64,000 bases of DNA from Halalkalibacter krulwichiae (GCF_002109385.1 NZ_CP020814.1:3681501-3745500); one strand, 5' to 3'; positions 50,676-62,463 are shown, numbered from the stretch's first letter. Notes: generated by a model not told the origin, from the letters alone. Program-made: numbers and translations.

Positions 50676-51153
50676 CTCACGTTCTCCTAATAGACATTGC
50701 TCACTAGTAGCAATGTCAAGCAATGGGTGAAGCAGCTACTCTGATGTGATCGTTTCACACAAACACCTTGATTGATTTCTCAACAAAGCGAGTCAGCTAT
50801 GCGTGACCATTGCATACTCGTTCTATTATTTTATTATACAATTAATTGAATCGTGTAACAATTGTTAGAAATAGGGAATAGCTCTTTTCAGCTTATTTAT
50901 GTATGTTTTGTGAAAGGAAATGAAAAAAAGGGCACGAACGTAAACGCTCGTGCGAAGAAATTATATAAAAAAGGGGGTCAATTACTTAATTCTATCTTAC
51001 CCTTTTTATATTTCACTCTTGTTACAGAAGCATTAAGATGGAGTGACGTTTAATCGACAGTTTGTAAAAAAATTTGAGTTTCTCCCATTATTTTACAAAT
51101 CTACAAACTCCTTTTATCTATTAACAGAAGCCCCTGCTTGCAAGCAAGAGCTA
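50676..51153. other. Intergenic region between yvcI and trxB
   Basis: About 480 bp without a convincing gene. A 63-codon plus-strand frame (50862-51053) has an unlikely sequence and no ribosome site. A GCACGA/TCGTGC hairpin lies near 50932-50955, and a TATAAAAAAGGG...CCCTTTTTATA imperfect dyad at about 50964-51010. The promoter for yvcI must be here but is not clear. Confidence 0.4.
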
Positions 51154-51195
51154 AGCCACTGAAAAGGTATTCTCTTTCTTTCCTTTCCAGTGGCT
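51154..51195 (-). terminator. Terminator of trxB
   Basis: On the minus strand AGCCACTGGAAAGG pairs with CCTTTTCAGTGGCT (one mismatch), directly after trxB. The trailing T run is weak. Confidence 0.65.
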
Positions 51196-51200
51196 TATCG

Positions 51201-52166
<966 letters not shown>

Positions 52167-52230
52167 TCAAAGCGTCTTTATACTCATATCGTAAGGGAAC
52201 AATGTGTCCTCTGTCTATTTATCTGCTCAG

Positions 52231-53280
52231 TTAGTCAACCCATATGTCAACACAAACTAGGTCTTCGCTCCAACCTTCTACTTTTTGTTTCTCTAGCAAT
52301 CTCTTGGCTTGTTTCGAACCAGAATCAGCAGCTCTTGTAAAAACCGACTGAGCCCGCTCTATTTTGCCAACATGATACATTGCCACGCCAAACGTATAAA
52401 GCAGGTCTGGACGTAATTCAAATTCCCATCGACCTAACTCTTTTAATCGCTCGTAAGCCAATTGGTACTCGCCTACTACGCAAAGAGTTTCGGCGACCTT
52501 CACATAATGATCTCCATCAATCGGATAAACACGTTGCAACGATTTTATAAATGGTTCAGCTTTTTTAGCTTTTCCTTTTTTCGTATAAAATACTGCTAAA
52601 TTTGCAATTGTAAAAAGGTTGCCTGGGTCTTTTTCTAAAATGGATTCACTAATCTCAAAAGCTTTTTCATCTCCTAAACGGAAATAAGCTTCGGCCAAAT
52701 GATTATACGCAGCCCAATACGTTGGGTGCATTTCAATGATTCGTTTTAATAATTCAATTGAGGATTCAAGCTTTCCTTGACGTAATAACGAACATGCACG
52801 TTCATGCTGGGCAATAAGCTCATCTTCGTGATCGTCGAACTCCTCCCAGTCCTCTTCCTCACGCTCAGAACGAAGCAATTCCAGAAGATCCTTAGCATCT
52901 TCTGAAAAACGCTCATTCGGACTTGTTTCTAAGTAACGTAAAGCCATCCGTTCCGCTCTTTCAAACAAGCCTAAATAAGCATAGTTGTTTGCCATAAAGA
53001 AATAGCATTCTTCTACATTCGTTTCATTGTCGTCTAATACATTTTGCAAAATTTCATTCGAGCGCTCGTACTCTCCAACTTCTGAGAGAACTGCTGCTAA
53101 TTGAACATGAAAAACAGGCTCCGTACTCGTTATTTTAACTGCTCTTTCAAACAGCTTAACCGCACGATGCAAGTGATTCTTTCGATAAGCCTCTATCCCA
53201 CGATGGAAAAAATAGTCCCCGCTTTGAAATAGAGGAACAACTTTATTCTTTTCATGTTCATCTTTCGGTATTAATCCCAT
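52231..53280 (-). CDS. Tetratricopeptide-repeat protein (YvcD-like position)
   Basis: The protein is about 349 residues and consists mostly of TPR units, for example HRAVKLFERAVKITSTEPVFHVQLAAVLSEVGEYERS and later WAAYNHLAEAYFRLGDEK. There are at least six such helix pairs. There is no catalytic domain. I favour the ATG at 53280 (MGLIPKDEHEKNK), with GGAGG upstream; an ATG 9 codons earlier is possible. It is probably a cytosolic scaffold; its partner is not known. It sits between the his operon and trxB, as yvcD does in B. subtilis. Confidence 0.8.
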   Translation of the reverse strand: MGLIPKDEHEKNKVVPLFQSGDYFFHRGIEAYRKNHLHRAVKLFERAVKITSTEPVFHVQLAAVLSEVGEYERSNEILQNVLDDNETNVEECYFFMANNYAYLGLFERAERMALRYLETSPNERFSEDAKDLLELLRSEREEEDWEEFDDHEDELIAQHERACSLLRQGKLESSIELLKRIIEMHPTYWAAYNHLAEAYFRLGDEKAFEISESILEKDPGNLFTIANLAVFYTKKGKAKKAEPFIKSLQRVYPIDGDHYVKVAETLCVVGEYQLAYERLKELGRWEFELRPDLLYTFGVAMYHVGKIERAQSVFTRAADSGSKQAKRLLEKQKVEGWSEDLVCVDIWVD

Positions 53281-53404
53281 GAAGTTCGGTTCCCTCCAGC
53301 TTCTCATTCATACGTTACAGTATACAACATTTTCTTGTCCTTAGGGGACAGAATTCGCGAAAGATCGACGAGAAACTCTATGCAGAAATATTTGAATTTT
53401 CACC

Positions 53405-53437
53405 ACAAAAAGCCCTCGCCATTCTTTAGCGAGGGCA
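53405..53437 (-). terminator. Terminator of the his operon
   Basis: On the minus strand GCCCTCGC/GCGAGGGC with a 9-base loop is followed by TTTTTG, about 60 bp after the hisI stop. Confidence 0.88.
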
Positions 53438-53493
53438 AAAGTTATGTGAAAGGGAGCGTCTCTGGATCAAACTTTAGAGACAACCGCTCATTG

Positions 53494-54120
53494 TTATTTA
53501 TGTCTTTCCTCTAACACTTTTAACACTTCATCAAGTGGTAGCTTCTGCTCACGTAAGAGCACAAGTACATGGTAGAAAAGATCGGCTACTTCCCACTTCA
53601 ATTCCTCAGGGTCACGGTTTTTCGCCGCGATGATGACCTCACCCGCTTCTTCACCGACTTTTTTCAAAATCTTATCAACGCCTTTTTCAAATAAATACGT
53701 CGTATAAGCCCCTTCCGGCATTTCTGCTTCACGCTCAGCAATTGTGCGCTCAAGCTCGTCCATAATCGCAAAACGTGTTGAATTCACTTTCACTGGCTGT
53801 TGTTCCAAAAGTGAATCAGCAAAACACGTGTATTCTCCTTTATGACATGCAGGTCCCGCTGGATCAACAAGAACAACAATGGCATCAGCATCGCAATCAT
53901 AGCGCATGTCGATGATTTGCTGCGTATTTCCTGATGTTGCCCCCTTATGCCAAAGTTCTTGGCGTGAACGTGAGTAGAACCACGTTTCACGTGTTTCAAG
54001 GGATTTCTCTAATGATTCTTTGTTCATATAAGCAAGCGTTAATACTTCCTTGCTTCCTGCATCTTGAACAATCGCGGGCACAAGGCCATTTTGATCAAAT
54101 TGAATTGTATCAATGCTCAT
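53494..54120 (-). CDS. hisI: Bifunctional phosphoribosyl-AMP cyclohydrolase / phosphoribosyl-ATP pyrophosphatase
   Basis: The 208-residue protein fuses an N-terminal cyclohydrolase ([20 protein letters not shown], and metal-binding [22 protein letters not shown]) to a C-terminal pyrophosphatase ([25 protein letters not shown]). It performs steps 2 and 3 of histidine synthesis. The start overlaps hisF by 4 bp. It is the last gene of the operon, with a strong terminator. Confidence 0.96.
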   Translation of the reverse strand: MSIDTIQFDQNGLVPAIVQDAGSKEVLTLAYMNKESLEKSLETRETWFYSRSRQELWHKGATSGNTQQIIDMRYDCDADAIVVLVDPAGPACHKGEYTCFADSLLEQQPVKVNSTRFAIMDELERTIAEREAEMPEGAYTTYLFEKGVDKILKKVGEEAGEVIIAAKNRDPEELKWEVADLFYHVLVLLREQKLPLDEVLKVLEERHK

Positions 54121-54875
54121 CGTACGGTCACGTCCTTTTCTTTTAAATACGTCTTCACTTCAGCAACCGACGTTTCTTTATAGTGAAAGATCGAAGCTGC
54201 AAGGGCCGCATCGGCTTTTGCCTCGACAAATACATCATAAAAGTCTTCTTTCTTTCCAGCACCGCCTGAAGCAATAACAGGAACAGTAACAGCCGCATTT
54301 ACTGCTTTTGTTAGCGCAAGATCAAAGCCGGTTTTCGCTCCGTCTTGGTCCATGCTCGTTAATAAAATTTCTCCTGCTCCTAAGCGAACCGCTTCTCTTG
54401 CCCAATCTGTTACTTCCCACTCGGTTGCTTGACGCCCACCGTGTGTGTAAATTCTCCATGAGCCTAACTCTTCATCCCACTTTGCATCAATCGCCACTAC
54501 AATACATTGAGACCCAAAGAAATCGGCTCCTTCTTTAATCAATTCAGGACGTTTAACAGCAGCCGTATTCAAAGAGACTTTATCTGCTCCAGCGCGTAAG
54601 ACACGCTTCATGTCTTCAAGCGAGTTAATCCCACCGCCAACGGTAAAAGGGATCGCTAACGTTCCAGCTACCTGCTCGACGACTTCAACCATCGTTTCAC
54701 GGCCTTCATGAGAAGCTGAAATGTCAAGAAAAACGAGCTCGTCTGCCCCTTGTTGATCATAAAATGCCGCAAGTTCTACCGGGTCACCTGCATCACGCAA
54801 ATCAACGAACTGAACGCCCTTGACGACCCGTCCTTCTTTTACATCCAAGCAAGGCACGATTCGTTTTGTTAACAT
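54117..54875 (-). CDS. hisF: Imidazole glycerol phosphate synthase, cyclase subunit HisF
   Basis: The 252-residue (beta/alpha)8 barrel has the catalytic Asp in [15 protein letters not shown], the phosphate loops [27 protein letters not shown] and [13 protein letters not shown], and the second Asp in [15 protein letters not shown]. With HisH it makes imidazole glycerol phosphate and AICAR. It lies 1 bp from hisA and overlaps hisI. Confidence 0.97.
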   Translation of the reverse strand: MLTKRIVPCLDVKEGRVVKGVQFVDLRDAGDPVELAAFYDQQGADELVFLDISASHEGRETMVEVVEQVAGTLAIPFTVGGGINSLEDMKRVLRAGADKVSLNTAAVKRPELIKEGADFFGSQCIVVAIDAKWDEELGSWRIYTHGGRQATEWEVTDWAREAVRLGAGEILLTSMDQDGAKTGFDLALTKAVNAAVTVPVIASGGAGKKEDFYDVFVEAKADAALAASIFHYKETSVAEVKTYLKEKDVTVR

Positions 54876-54876
54876 G

Positions 54877-55611
54877 TTATTCGCCTCCTTGGAGAGCTTC
54901 TTCTAACGTAAATTGATTTGTATAAAGGGCTTTGCCGACAATCGCCCCACTAACACCGCGGTTTTTGCGTTCACGTAGTTCTGTTAGGTCGTCTAGTGAA
55001 CTTACTCCGCCTGAAGCGATAACCTGCTTACCAGTTGCTTCAGCTAAGTTTGTAATTGCCTCTGTATTCGGACCTGAGAGCATGCCATCACGAGAAATAT
55101 CTGTAAAAATAAACACTTCAGCTCCGTAACGAGCGAGCTCTTGTGCGAGTGTCTCAGCTTTCACTGATGACGTTTCAAGCCAGCCCTCTGTCGCAACAAA
55201 TCCATCACGAGCATCTAGACCAATCGCAATGCGCTCACCGCCGTACTTTGCGAGCATTTCTTTCGTAAAACTTGGGTTGTTCACTGCGACACTGCCTAAG
55301 ATGACACGGTCCACTCCTTGATCAAGGTAAAACGCCACATCTTCTGCTGTACGGATACCACCACCAACTTGGACTTTTACATTTAACTCCTTCGCAACAC
55401 GGAGAACATGCTCATGGTTGACACGCTTTTTCGCTTTGGCTCCGTCTAAGTCGACCATATGAATCCACTCTGCTCCGCTATCAGCAAAGAGCTTTGCCAT
55501 ATCAAACGGCGAATCGCCATAAACGGTTTCTTGATCATAATCACCTTGAACAAGACGAACACATTTTCCGTCTCTCATATCAATCGCTGGATAAATAACA
55601 AAATTACTCAC
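54877..55611 (-). CDS. hisA: ProFAR isomerase HisA
   Basis: The 244-residue (beta/alpha)8 barrel begins [22 protein letters not shown] and has [26 protein letters not shown] and [14 protein letters not shown], the HisA catalytic and phosphate-binding residues. I start it at the GTG at 55611 with GGAG upstream, which overlaps hisH by 8 bp; the open frame runs 20 codons further inside hisH. It isomerises ProFAR to PRFAR. Confidence 0.96.
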   Translation of the reverse strand: MSNFVIYPAIDMRDGKCVRLVQGDYDQETVYGDSPFDMAKLFADSGAEWIHMVDLDGAKAKKRVNHEHVLRVAKELNVKVQVGGGIRTAEDVAFYLDQGVDRVILGSVAVNNPSFTKEMLAKYGGERIAIGLDARDGFVATEGWLETSSVKAETLAQELARYGAEVFIFTDISRDGMLSGPNTEAITNLAEATGKQVIASGGVSSLDDLTELRERKNRGVSGAIVGKALYTNQFTLEEALQGGE

Positions 55612-56248
55612 GTATTTCTCCTCCTTGTGTGACAAGCTCTCCGAAGTTACGAAGAATCGCCATACCAACATCGCTGCTTTTTTCTGGGTGAAACTGAGTG
55701 CCTAACACATTGCCGCGTCCAACAACTGCTGGCACCGTTACATCATACTCACTCGTTGCAATTAAAACGTCTTCCGCTTCTGTTTTCACCACATAAGAAT
55801 GAACAAAATATACATGTCCTTCTTCTACATCCGTTAAGAGGTGGTTTTCAGGCTGTCTGAACGTTAACTTGTTCCAGCCCATATGAGGGACTTTATATGT
55901 AATACCATTGGCATTATGACCGACAAAGCGATCAACACGTCCTGGTAAAAGCGCTAATCCTTTTGTTTCCCCATGTTCTGTACTTTCTTCAAATAACAGT
56001 TGCATACCGAGGCAAATACCAAGTAACGGTTTGCCAGACTCCGCCCAATCGCGCAGAAACTCTGTCATGCCCATTTCATTTAACGTCTTCATTGCATCTG
56101 GAAATGCCCCTACTCCTGGTAACAACAACCCATCTGCTTTCTTTAACTGTTCAATATCATCTGTTAACACATACTCTAACTCAAGGCGTTCTAGTGCTTT
56201 ACTAACACTATGTAAATTCCCCATCCCGTAATCAACAATGCCGATCAT
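55604..56248 (-). CDS. hisH: Imidazole glycerol phosphate synthase, glutaminase subunit HisH
   Basis: The 214-residue glutamine amidotransferase has the nucleophile Cys in [13 protein letters not shown] (near residue 79) and the His/Glu of TQFHPEKSS near residue 185. It supplies ammonia to HisF. It lies directly after hisB and overlaps hisA, which keeps the HisH-HisF partners close in the operon. Confidence 0.97.
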   Translation of the reverse strand: MIGIVDYGMGNLHSVSKALERLELEYVLTDDIEQLKKADGLLLPGVGAFPDAMKTLNEMGMTEFLRDWAESGKPLLGICLGMQLLFEESTEHGETKGLALLPGRVDRFVGHNANGITYKVPHMGWNKLTFRQPENHLLTDVEEGHVYFVHSYVVKTEAEDVLIATSEYDVTVPAVVGRGNVLGTQFHPEKSSDVGMAILRNFGELVTQGGEIRE

Positions 56249-56249
56249 C

Positions 56250-56840
56250 TTATAACATTCCTTTCGTCGACGGGACTCCTTTTACGCGCTCGTCGATACT
56301 CGTAGCTTCGTCTAGTGCACGTGCTAACGCTTTAAACACCGCTTCAATCATGTGATGTGTGTTCGAGCCATAATGAACGATAATATGAAGGTTCATGCGC
56401 GCTTCAAGCGCAAGCTTCCACATGAATTCATGAACAAGCTCTACATCGAATGTCCCTACCTTTTGACTTGGAAATTCAGCACGAAACTCAAGATGTGGAC
56501 GGTTGCTTAAGTCAACGACTACTTGCGCTAACGTCTCATCCATAGGAACAAAGGCGTTGCCGTAGCGGCGGATTCCTTTTTTATCGCCTAATGCTTCTTT
56601 TAACACATGACCAAGGCATATTCCGATGTCTTCCGTCGTATGATGATCATCGACTTCGGTATCCCCTTTCGCATCTACCTTTAAGTTGAAATGACCATGT
56701 TTTGTAAAAAGGTCTAGCATGTGAGTTAAAAACGGAACTCCTGTTTCAAGCTCTGATTTCCCTTCCCCATCAATCATAAAATCAAGGTTAATTTGTGTTT
56801 CCCCTGTTAATCGTTCGATTTGTGCGCGTCTTTCTGTCAT
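56250..56840 (-). CDS. hisB: Imidazoleglycerol-phosphate dehydratase HisB
   Basis: The protein is 196 residues from the ATG at 56840, 1 bp after the hisD stop; the open frame is 13 codons longer into hisD. It has [18 protein letters not shown] and [11 protein letters not shown], with the metal-binding HHxxE. It is the monofunctional dehydratase, without the phosphatase domain of enterobacterial HisB. Confidence 0.96.
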   Translation of the reverse strand: MTERRAQIERLTGETQINLDFMIDGEGKSELETGVPFLTHMLDLFTKHGHFNLKVDAKGDTEVDDHHTTEDIGICLGHVLKEALGDKKGIRRYGNAFVPMDETLAQVVVDLSNRPHLEFRAEFPSQKVGTFDVELVHEFMWKLALEARMNLHIIVHYGSNTHHMIEAVFKALARALDEATSIDERVKGVPSTKGML

Positions 56841-56841
56841 C

Positions 56842-58113
56842 TTAGTTATCCTCCAACCTAATATCAATTGCTCGTGCATGTGCTTCTAAACCTTCTAAAC
56901 GAGCTAATGCTGAGATTTTATGTCCATGCGTTTGTAACGCTTGTTTGCTATATGAGATAATGCTTGATTTTTTCGTGAAATCATCGACATTTAGCGGACT
57001 TGAGAATCGAGCAGTTCCGTTTGTCGGAAGCACATGATTCGGTCCAGCAAAATAATCACCGACTGGCTCTGAGCTATAGGCGCCGACAAAAATGGCTCCA
57101 GCGTGGCGAATTTTCCCTATAAGATTCATTGGCTCTTCTGTCAGAATTTCCAAGTGCTCTGGTGCAAGTTGATTCACCACATCGATCGCTTCTACTAAGT
57201 CACGCGTTACATAAATTGCACCGTAATCACGGATCGATGCTTCTGCAATCGCCTTTTTCGGTAAAGTTGCGAGCTGTGTTTCAACCTCCCCTGCCACTTG
57301 ATCAGCTAACTCTTGGGAATTCGTCACAAGAACTGCCGAAGCTTGCTCATCATGTTCAGCTTGGGATAATAAGTCTGCTGCAATGTAACGTGGATTTGCT
57401 TTTTCATCCGCCAAGACCACAATCTCACTTGGTCCAGCAATCATATCGATGTCTACTTTGCCAAAAACAGCCCGTTTAGCTAAAGCGACGTAAATATTGC
57501 CTGGCCCAGTAATTTTATCAACCGGCGCAATTGATTCCGTTCCATAGGCAAGCGCTGCTACCGCCTGAGCTCCTCCGACTTTATAAATTTCAGCAACCCC
57601 TAACTCACTTGCTGTCACAAGAACACTTGCTGGTAGCTTCCCATCCGCTCCTGCGGGAGATACCATCACAATTCGCTTCACACCAGCGACTTGTGCCGGA
57701 AGTACATTCATCATGATCGAAGAAGGATAAGCCGCTTTTCCTCCAGGAACATACACCCCCACAGAATCAAGCGGTGTGATCTTTTGTCCGAGAATCGTTC
57801 CGTCTTCCTTTGCTGTCATCCATGATTGTCGCTTTTGACGTTCATGGAAATCTCGAATGTTCACAATCGCTTCACGGAGGGCTTGAAGGAGGTCTTCACT
57901 AATTTGTGAATATGCCCCTTCTAGCTCTTCTTTCGTTACACGGAACTGCTCAAGGCTAGCGCCATCAAATTTCTTTGTAAGCTCGCGTAAAGCTGTGTCT
58001 CCCTTTTGACGAACTTGTTCAATAATCGCCTCCACTGCCTCACGCTGTGCTTCTGTTCCCGTATCAAGATCGCGAGTAAGACTAACCGTTTCATTTACAG
58101 GTTGAATTTTCAT
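56842..58113 (-). CDS. hisD: Histidinol dehydrogenase
   Basis: The 423-residue enzyme has the NAD-binding [38 protein letters not shown], the zinc and catalytic region [30 protein letters not shown] and [16 protein letters not shown]. It performs the last two steps, histidinol to histidine. It overlaps the hisG stop by 4 bp and lies directly before hisB. Confidence 0.97.
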   Translation of the reverse strand: MKIQPVNETVSLTRDLDTGTEAQREAVEAIIEQVRQKGDTALRELTKKFDGASLEQFRVTKEELEGAYSQISEDLLQALREAIVNIRDFHERQKRQSWMTAKEDGTILGQKITPLDSVGVYVPGGKAAYPSSIMMNVLPAQVAGVKRIVMVSPAGADGKLPASVLVTASELGVAEIYKVGGAQAVAALAYGTESIAPVDKITGPGNIYVALAKRAVFGKVDIDMIAGPSEIVVLADEKANPRYIAADLLSQAEHDEQASAVLVTNSQELADQVAGEVETQLATLPKKAIAEASIRDYGAIYVTRDLVEAIDVVNQLAPEHLEILTEEPMNLIGKIRHAGAIFVGAYSSEPVGDYFAGPNHVLPTNGTARFSSPLNVDDFTKKSSIISYSKQALQTHGHKISALARLEGLEAHARAIDIRLEDN

Positions 58114-58748
58114 TGCTCTTCCCCCTCAATGACATGTGAAAGGCGTTCAACCATTTGATCGATGCGTTCATCTTGCATCCGGTAACTAACAGGGTTGACG
58201 ATTAAACGTGATGTAATCGGTACAATTGTTTCAAGTTCAACAAGGCCATTTTCCTTTAACGTTCTACCTGTTGAGACAATGTCGACAATACGATCAGCAA
58301 GGCCAATTAATGGTGCAAGCTCAATCGAACCGTTTAGCTTTATAATTTCTACTTGCTCGCCTTGTTCTTTAAAGTATCGGGTGGCGAGGTTCGGATATTT
58401 TGAAGCTACTTTCGGGTTAATGTCTTTCTTTTCATAGCCCGGTAAACCCGCGACCGCTAAGTAACATTCACTAATTTTCAGATCAAGAACTTCATATACC
58501 GTACGCTCTTCCTCAATCATGACATCCTTTCCTGCAACACCTACATCAGCTACACCGTGTTCGACATAAGTTGGAACATCCATTGGCTTAGCTAGAATGA
58601 AGCGCATCTTTTCTTCAGGTACATCTATGATTAATTTACGCGAATCATCAAATTCAGCTGGGAGCTGATACCCTGCTTTGCGCAACAATTCTAGCGCCTC
58701 TTCAAAAATTCGCCCCTTTGGCATCGCAACCGTTAACCAATCGTTCAT
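58110..58748 (-). CDS. hisG: ATP phosphoribosyltransferase, short form
   Basis: The protein is 212 residues from the ATG at 58748, the length of short-form HisG (Bacillus about 213); the open frame extends 23 codons with no support. It has [31 protein letters not shown] and [18 protein letters not shown], the PRPP-binding loop. Short HisG lacks the regulatory domain and needs HisZ, encoded just upstream. It catalyses the first committed step of histidine synthesis. Confidence 0.96.
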   Translation of the reverse strand: MNDWLTVAMPKGRIFEEALELLRKAGYQLPAEFDDSRKLIIDVPEEKMRFILAKPMDVPTYVEHGVADVGVAGKDVMIEEERTVYEVLDLKISECYLAVAGLPGYEKKDINPKVASKYPNLATRYFKEQGEQVEIIKLNGSIELAPLIGLADRIVDIVSTGRTLKENGLVELETIVPITSRLIVNPVSYRMQDERIDQMVERLSHVIEGEEQ

Positions 58749-58749
58749 T

Positions 58750-59922
58750 TTACGCTTCTCCTTTCTTTTGACCAATGAAATAGAGGACATCTGTAAATTG
58801 TTCCGACATCCCATCAAGATCTGTTACACCAGCAATGTCTTGTACGACCACAGCTTTGCCTTCTTGTCGTAAGCTCACTGCTTCACGGAAAGCTTCTGCT
58901 CTTCTTTCCTTGCTAAACATAATACATGTTGCTTGACGTTGTTCTGCTTTTTTACCAATAGCTTCAACAAGTAAGTCTAAACGGAGTCCAAAGCCTGTTG
59001 CCTGTCCTGGTCGCTCAAACTTGCCAAGTAACTCATCATAGCGACCACCGCTGCAAAGTGGCACCCCTAAGTTGCTGCTGTACCCTTCAAAGACGGCTCC
59101 TGTATAGTAACTCATGTGCAAAACGAGATTTAAATCTAGCTTGACGAAATCCTCGATGCCATAGCTTTCAAGCACTTGCCACAATTCTTCTAACTCTGCT
59201 AATGCTTTAGCACCTTGTTCAGTCGAAACAAGCTTGGATGCGTCCGTAAGCATCTTTTTATCTCCTCGAAGCTTTAAGAGACCGAGTAGTCTACCTTTGT
59301 CAATCGAAGAAATCGGCAGGTTTTTCACATGTTCTTTGAAACCAACATAGTTTTTCTCATATAGAAATCTTCTTAATGTATCTGACTGTTCACCGACAAT
59401 GTCTTCTAGTAATGCATTCACATAGCCAATGTGACCAATAGCAATTTTAAAATGAGATAGTCCGGCACTTTTTAACGCTGAAGCCATGAGTGCAATTACT
59501 TCTCCGTCTGCACTAACGGTTCCATCCCCAATTAATTCTACTCCAATCTGTTCAAACTCAGCTGGCTTACCACCTTCATGTTGCTGAGCACGATACAAAT
59601 TTGATTGGTATGACAGTCGAAGCGGATAAGCCTCTCCCTTCATACTTGAAGCAACTAAACGTGCAATCGGTGCTGTCATATCAGGCCTGAGCACCAATGT
59701 ATTTCCTTGCTGATCAAGTAATTTGAATAATTGTTGATCTAAAATAGCGGAAGCAAGTCCGACTGTTTCGTAATATTCTAATGTTGGCGTTTCAACCATT
59801 TGATAACCCCAAGCTGACATCTCTTCTTCTAATTGCTCACGAATCTGCTTTTTCATTTCATACATTTCAGGTAATGTATCCCGCATACCAAGCGGCTTTT
59901 CAAACATAAATGGCTTAGACAT
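58750..59922 (-). CDS. hisZ: ATP phosphoribosyltransferase regulatory subunit HisZ
   Basis: The 390-residue protein is a histidyl-tRNA synthetase paralogue with [35 protein letters not shown] and [14 protein letters not shown], but lacks the anticodon domain of true synthetases. HisZ activates short HisG and mediates histidine feedback. It is the first gene of the his operon, with AGAAGGAG before the ATG at 59922. Confidence 0.95.
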   Translation of the reverse strand: MSKPFMFEKPLGMRDTLPEMYEMKKQIREQLEEEMSAWGYQMVETPTLEYYETVGLASAILDQQLFKLLDQQGNTLVLRPDMTAPIARLVASSMKGEAYPLRLSYQSNLYRAQQHEGGKPAEFEQIGVELIGDGTVSADGEVIALMASALKSAGLSHFKIAIGHIGYVNALLEDIVGEQSDTLRRFLYEKNYVGFKEHVKNLPISSIDKGRLLGLLKLRGDKKMLTDASKLVSTEQGAKALAELEELWQVLESYGIEDFVKLDLNLVLHMSYYTGAVFEGYSSNLGVPLCSGGRYDELLGKFERPGQATGFGLRLDLLVEAIGKKAEQRQATCIMFSKERRAEAFREAVSLRQEGKAVVVQDIAGVTDLDGMSEQFTDVLYFIGQKKGEA

Positions 59923-59952
59923 CGACTGTCACTCCTTCTGTTATCTCCGTTC

Positions 59953-59972
59953 ATCTGCTTGAACAAGCAGAT
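59953..59972. promoter_or_regulatory. Perfect 9-bp palindrome in the his leader
   Basis: ATCTGCTTG and its complement flank AA, about 30 bp upstream of the hisZ start. It could be a leader hairpin or a repressor site; no T-box elements are seen here. Confidence 0.45.
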
Positions 59973-60093
59973 CCCCATTCTTTTTATCTTTCTTATAATT
60001 CGCTACTTTTGTCAAAATACCTGTTTTTTTGTTGTCTTTAAATTTCAAATACTTTAGTTCGCTAATATGCTAACAAGATAAAGTATAGTGATT

Positions 60094-60122
60094 AGTTTAC
60101 ATCGAGGGTATGCCAGCGTCAA
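60094..60122 (-). promoter_or_regulatory. Sigma-A promoter of the his operon
   Basis: TTGACG (60117-60122) and TAAACT (60094-60099) are separated by exactly 17 bases, giving a leader of about 165 bp before hisZ. Confidence 0.7.
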
Positions 60123-60176
60123 CTGTTTTAAGTAAATCTGAACGAAAAATATGAAAATAATGTTTATTCGCCTTTC

Positions 60177-60243
60177 TTATCCACAGTCATGGGAGTGGTT
60201 AATTTTCTGAATAATGTTTTTTGTGTGACTTTTCTGTGGATAA
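60177..60243. other. Pair of perfect DnaA boxes in inverted orientation
   Basis: TTATCCACA at 60177-60185 (plus) and at 60235-60243 (minus) both match the consensus DnaA box at 9 of 9 positions. They lie in an AT-rich gap between the his promoter and yvoF. No origin genes are near, so this may be a DnaA regulatory or titration site. Confidence 0.6.
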
Positions 60244-60330
60244 TTGATCACCTGTGTATGACTCTGTTAGTAAATTGCAAAGATTGGGGATACATTGACT
60301 CAGCCAGCTCAGCTATATACAGCATCAAAC

Positions 60331-60366
60331 AAAAAAACCGCTGCTAGATTCGTTCATCTAGAGCGG
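60331..60366 (-). terminator. Terminator of the hprK-lgt-yvoD-ppaX-yvoF unit
   Basis: On the minus strand CCGCTCTAGAT/ATCTAGCAGCGG (one mismatch) with a six-base loop is followed by seven T, right after the yvoF stop. Confidence 0.85.
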
Positions 60367-60373
60367 CTTTCTT

Positions 60374-60856
60374 CTATTCTTTTATTATTCTCATTGGGTT
60401 CCCGCCAACAAAAGCTCCAGCAGGAACATCTCGATGAACGAGTGTCCCAGCTGAAACAATTGCGCCATCTCCAATCGTCACACCTGGAAGAATGGTCGTG
60501 TTCGCACCAATCATCACTTCATCGCCAATGATAACATCACCGAGACGATATTCTTTGATTAAATACTCATGTGCTAAAATCGTCGTGTTGTAGCCAATAA
60601 TCGAGTTACGCCCGATGCTAATTCGTTCTGGAAACATAATGTCCATCATCACCATTAAAGCAACGGCCGTTTGCTCACCGACCTTCATCCGTAAAAACGT
60701 GCGGTACAGCCAATTTTTCACACCAATAAAGGGCATATATCTAGCAATTTGAATGACGATGAAGTTCTTTACAACTTTCAAAAACGGCACCGTTTTGTAG
60801 ATTTGCCAGAGTGAATTGGCAGATTGGACTGGATATCGCTCCGTTTTCCGACTCAC
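60374..60856 (-). CDS. yvoF: Acyltransferase with left-handed beta-helix repeats (YvoF-like)
   Basis: The 160-residue protein has hexapeptide repeats such as ISIGRNSIIGYNTTILAHEYLIKEYRLGDVIIGDEVMIGANTTIL and AIVSAGTLVHRDVPAGAFVGGNPMRIIKE, the LbH acetyltransferase fold. The substrate is unknown. Its start overlaps ppaX by 4 bp. In B. subtilis yvoF has the same place after ppaX. Confidence 0.85.
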   Translation of the reverse strand: MSRKTERYPVQSANSLWQIYKTVPFLKVVKNFIVIQIARYMPFIGVKNWLYRTFLRMKVGEQTAVALMVMMDIMFPERISIGRNSIIGYNTTILAHEYLIKEYRLGDVIIGDEVMIGANTTILPGVTIGDGAIVSAGTLVHRDVPAGAFVGGNPMRIIKE

Positions 60857-61500
60857 GACTGATCCGCTCCGACAATCGCGATTAAATCACGCATGTTGGA
60901 TAAAATATAGTCTGCTTCGAATGTACGAATTCTTTCTTCGCCTTTAATTGACCAACCGACAACAGCTGTTGGGATTCCTAAATTTTTCCCAGCTTGAACG
61001 TCAAAATGACTGTCCCCGATCATCATCGCTGTCTCTTTTGAAGAACCAAGAGCTTTCAAGGCTTTTTCAAGAGGCTCTGGATCAGGCTTAGCCTTCTCAA
61101 CGTCATCTAATCCGATGACAACATCAAAATACTGATCGAGACCTGTTAACTTCAAGCCCATTAACGCTGTTTTACGAATCTTCGTAGTTACAATGGCAAT
61201 TTTAAAGCCTCTCTCATGAAGCTCTTTAATGGTTTCGTACACACCTTCATACTCAGTCACAAGTTCATCATGCTTTGCATGGTTAAATGTACGATACGTT
61301 TGAATCATATCGTCCACTCGTTCTGGATCAACTTTTTCAAAGCTGTCCTTTAAAGGAGGCCCGATAAAATCAATCACATGTTCTCTTGTATATTCACCAG
61401 GACGATACTCTTCAAGAGTATGCAGAAACGAGGCAATGATTAATTCATTTGTGTTAATTAAGGTACCATCTAAGTCAAATAACAAAGTATCAATGTTCAT
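60853..61500 (-). CDS. ppaX: Pyrophosphatase PpaX
   Basis: The 215-residue HAD-superfamily protein has the catalytic LFDLDGTLINTNE, the TTK motif and the acidic MIGDSHFDVQAGKNLGI. PpaX hydrolyses the pyrophosphate made when HPr kinase/phosphorylase dephosphorylates P-Ser-HPr; hprK is in the same operon. It overlaps yvoF by 4 bp and the yvoD end by 11 bp. Confidence 0.93.
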   Translation of the reverse strand: MNIDTLLFDLDGTLINTNELIIASFLHTLEEYRPGEYTREHVIDFIGPPLKDSFEKVDPERVDDMIQTYRTFNHAKHDELVTEYEGVYETIKELHERGFKIAIVTTKIRKTALMGLKLTGLDQYFDVVIGLDDVEKAKPDPEPLEKALKALGSSKETAMMIGDSHFDVQAGKNLGIPTAVVGWSIKGEERIRTFEADYILSNMRDLIAIVGADQS

Positions 61501-62443
61501 AAGTTGCTTCCTTTCTTTCGATCTCTTGTTTTTTCTCTAACTTCTTCCACACATATGCAATCGCAATTGTTAAGACGATGGCTGTAATCACTCGAATTAA
61601 AAGCAATGGCCACACGGGGATTCCTAGAGGAATGAAGATGAGTGTATCTTCAATGACCGCATGACACGCCACGAGAAAGATGAACACTAGGTACAAATCT
61701 TTCTTTTCTACTCCATCTTCTTTAACAGCTTGAATCATTACACCCGCTCCAAAAGCAAGGCCAAATAAAAGACCGGATGCTAGAGTAGTCGACGTATTCT
61801 CTTTAATTCCTAACATTTTGGTAAAAGGTCGCATTCCTTTTGAAATAAACTTCAGCCAATTTTTCTCTTTCATAATTTGAACGACAATCATAAGAGGAAT
61901 CACGATCAGCGCCAGTTGTACAATTCCTAAAGATGCGCTCATTACCCCTTGCCAGCCAACTTGCAGCCAATTTTCCGCAACAGGCTGAGTCGTGTTGGAA
62001 ACAAATCCGTACTGGGCGGTTTCCTGACCACCATTCCAAAAAAGATTAATTACAAAAGCAGAGAATAAAGCGAGACCGATTCTAACTGCCAGCACAACCG
62101 ACATTCGGATGCCCACTTTCGCAGCAACCGCTGATTCGATAAACAAGTTATGAGAGAAGGAAAGCATGACTGCTAAAATGAAAACTTCCTTCACCGTTAA
62201 CTCTAACGTTAAAATCGCACCGATTGCCGCATACAAATTAAGAACATTCCCTAGAACGAGTGGAATCGCAGCTTCTCCTGATAAGCCTATCAGTCCCATT
62301 AAAGGAGCAAGCAAATCGGCAAGCCAACCTAGAACGGGCGTGTACCCTAAGATTGTAACAATTAAGGTGATTGGAAAAATGATTTTTCCAAGCGTCCATG
62401 TTGTTTGTAGACCGACAAGTAATCCGCGCTTAAGCATCCCCAT
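61490..62443 (-). CDS. yvoD: Nucleoside-recognition (Gate domain) membrane protein YvoD
   Basis: The protein has about 317 residues and eight or more membrane helices, with two Gate-like repeats (around ILGYTPVLGWLADLLAPLMGLIGLSGEAAIPLVLGN, and FAGAGVMIQ in the second half). The family also includes spore maturation proteins A/B and nucleoside transporters; its true function in Bacillus is unknown. I start it at the ATG at 62443, with GGAGG 8 bases upstream. It lies between lgt and ppaX. Confidence 0.83.
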   Translation of the reverse strand: MGMLKRGLLVGLQTTWTLGKIIFPITLIVTILGYTPVLGWLADLLAPLMGLIGLSGEAAIPLVLGNVLNLYAAIGAILTLELTVKEVFILAVMLSFSHNLFIESAVAAKVGIRMSVVLAVRIGLALFSAFVINLFWNGGQETAQYGFVSNTTQPVAENWLQVGWQGVMSASLGIVQLALIVIPLMIVVQIMKEKNWLKFISKGMRPFTKMLGIKENTSTTLASGLLFGLAFGAGVMIQAVKEDGVEKKDLYLVFIFLVACHAVIEDTLIFIPLGIPVWPLLLIRVITAIVLTIAIAYVWKKLEKKQEIERKEATYEH

Positions 62444-62463
62444 GCTACTCTCCTCCATCTCCA

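Noticed and set aside
50862..51053. 63-codon plus-strand ORF between yvcI and trxB
   Set aside because: No ribosome site and an unlikely product; a nearby better-placed ATG stops after seven codons.
59923..60093. T-box or other riboswitch in the hisZ leader
   Set aside because: No T-box core sequence, specifier loop or antiterminator could be found; only a short palindrome is present.
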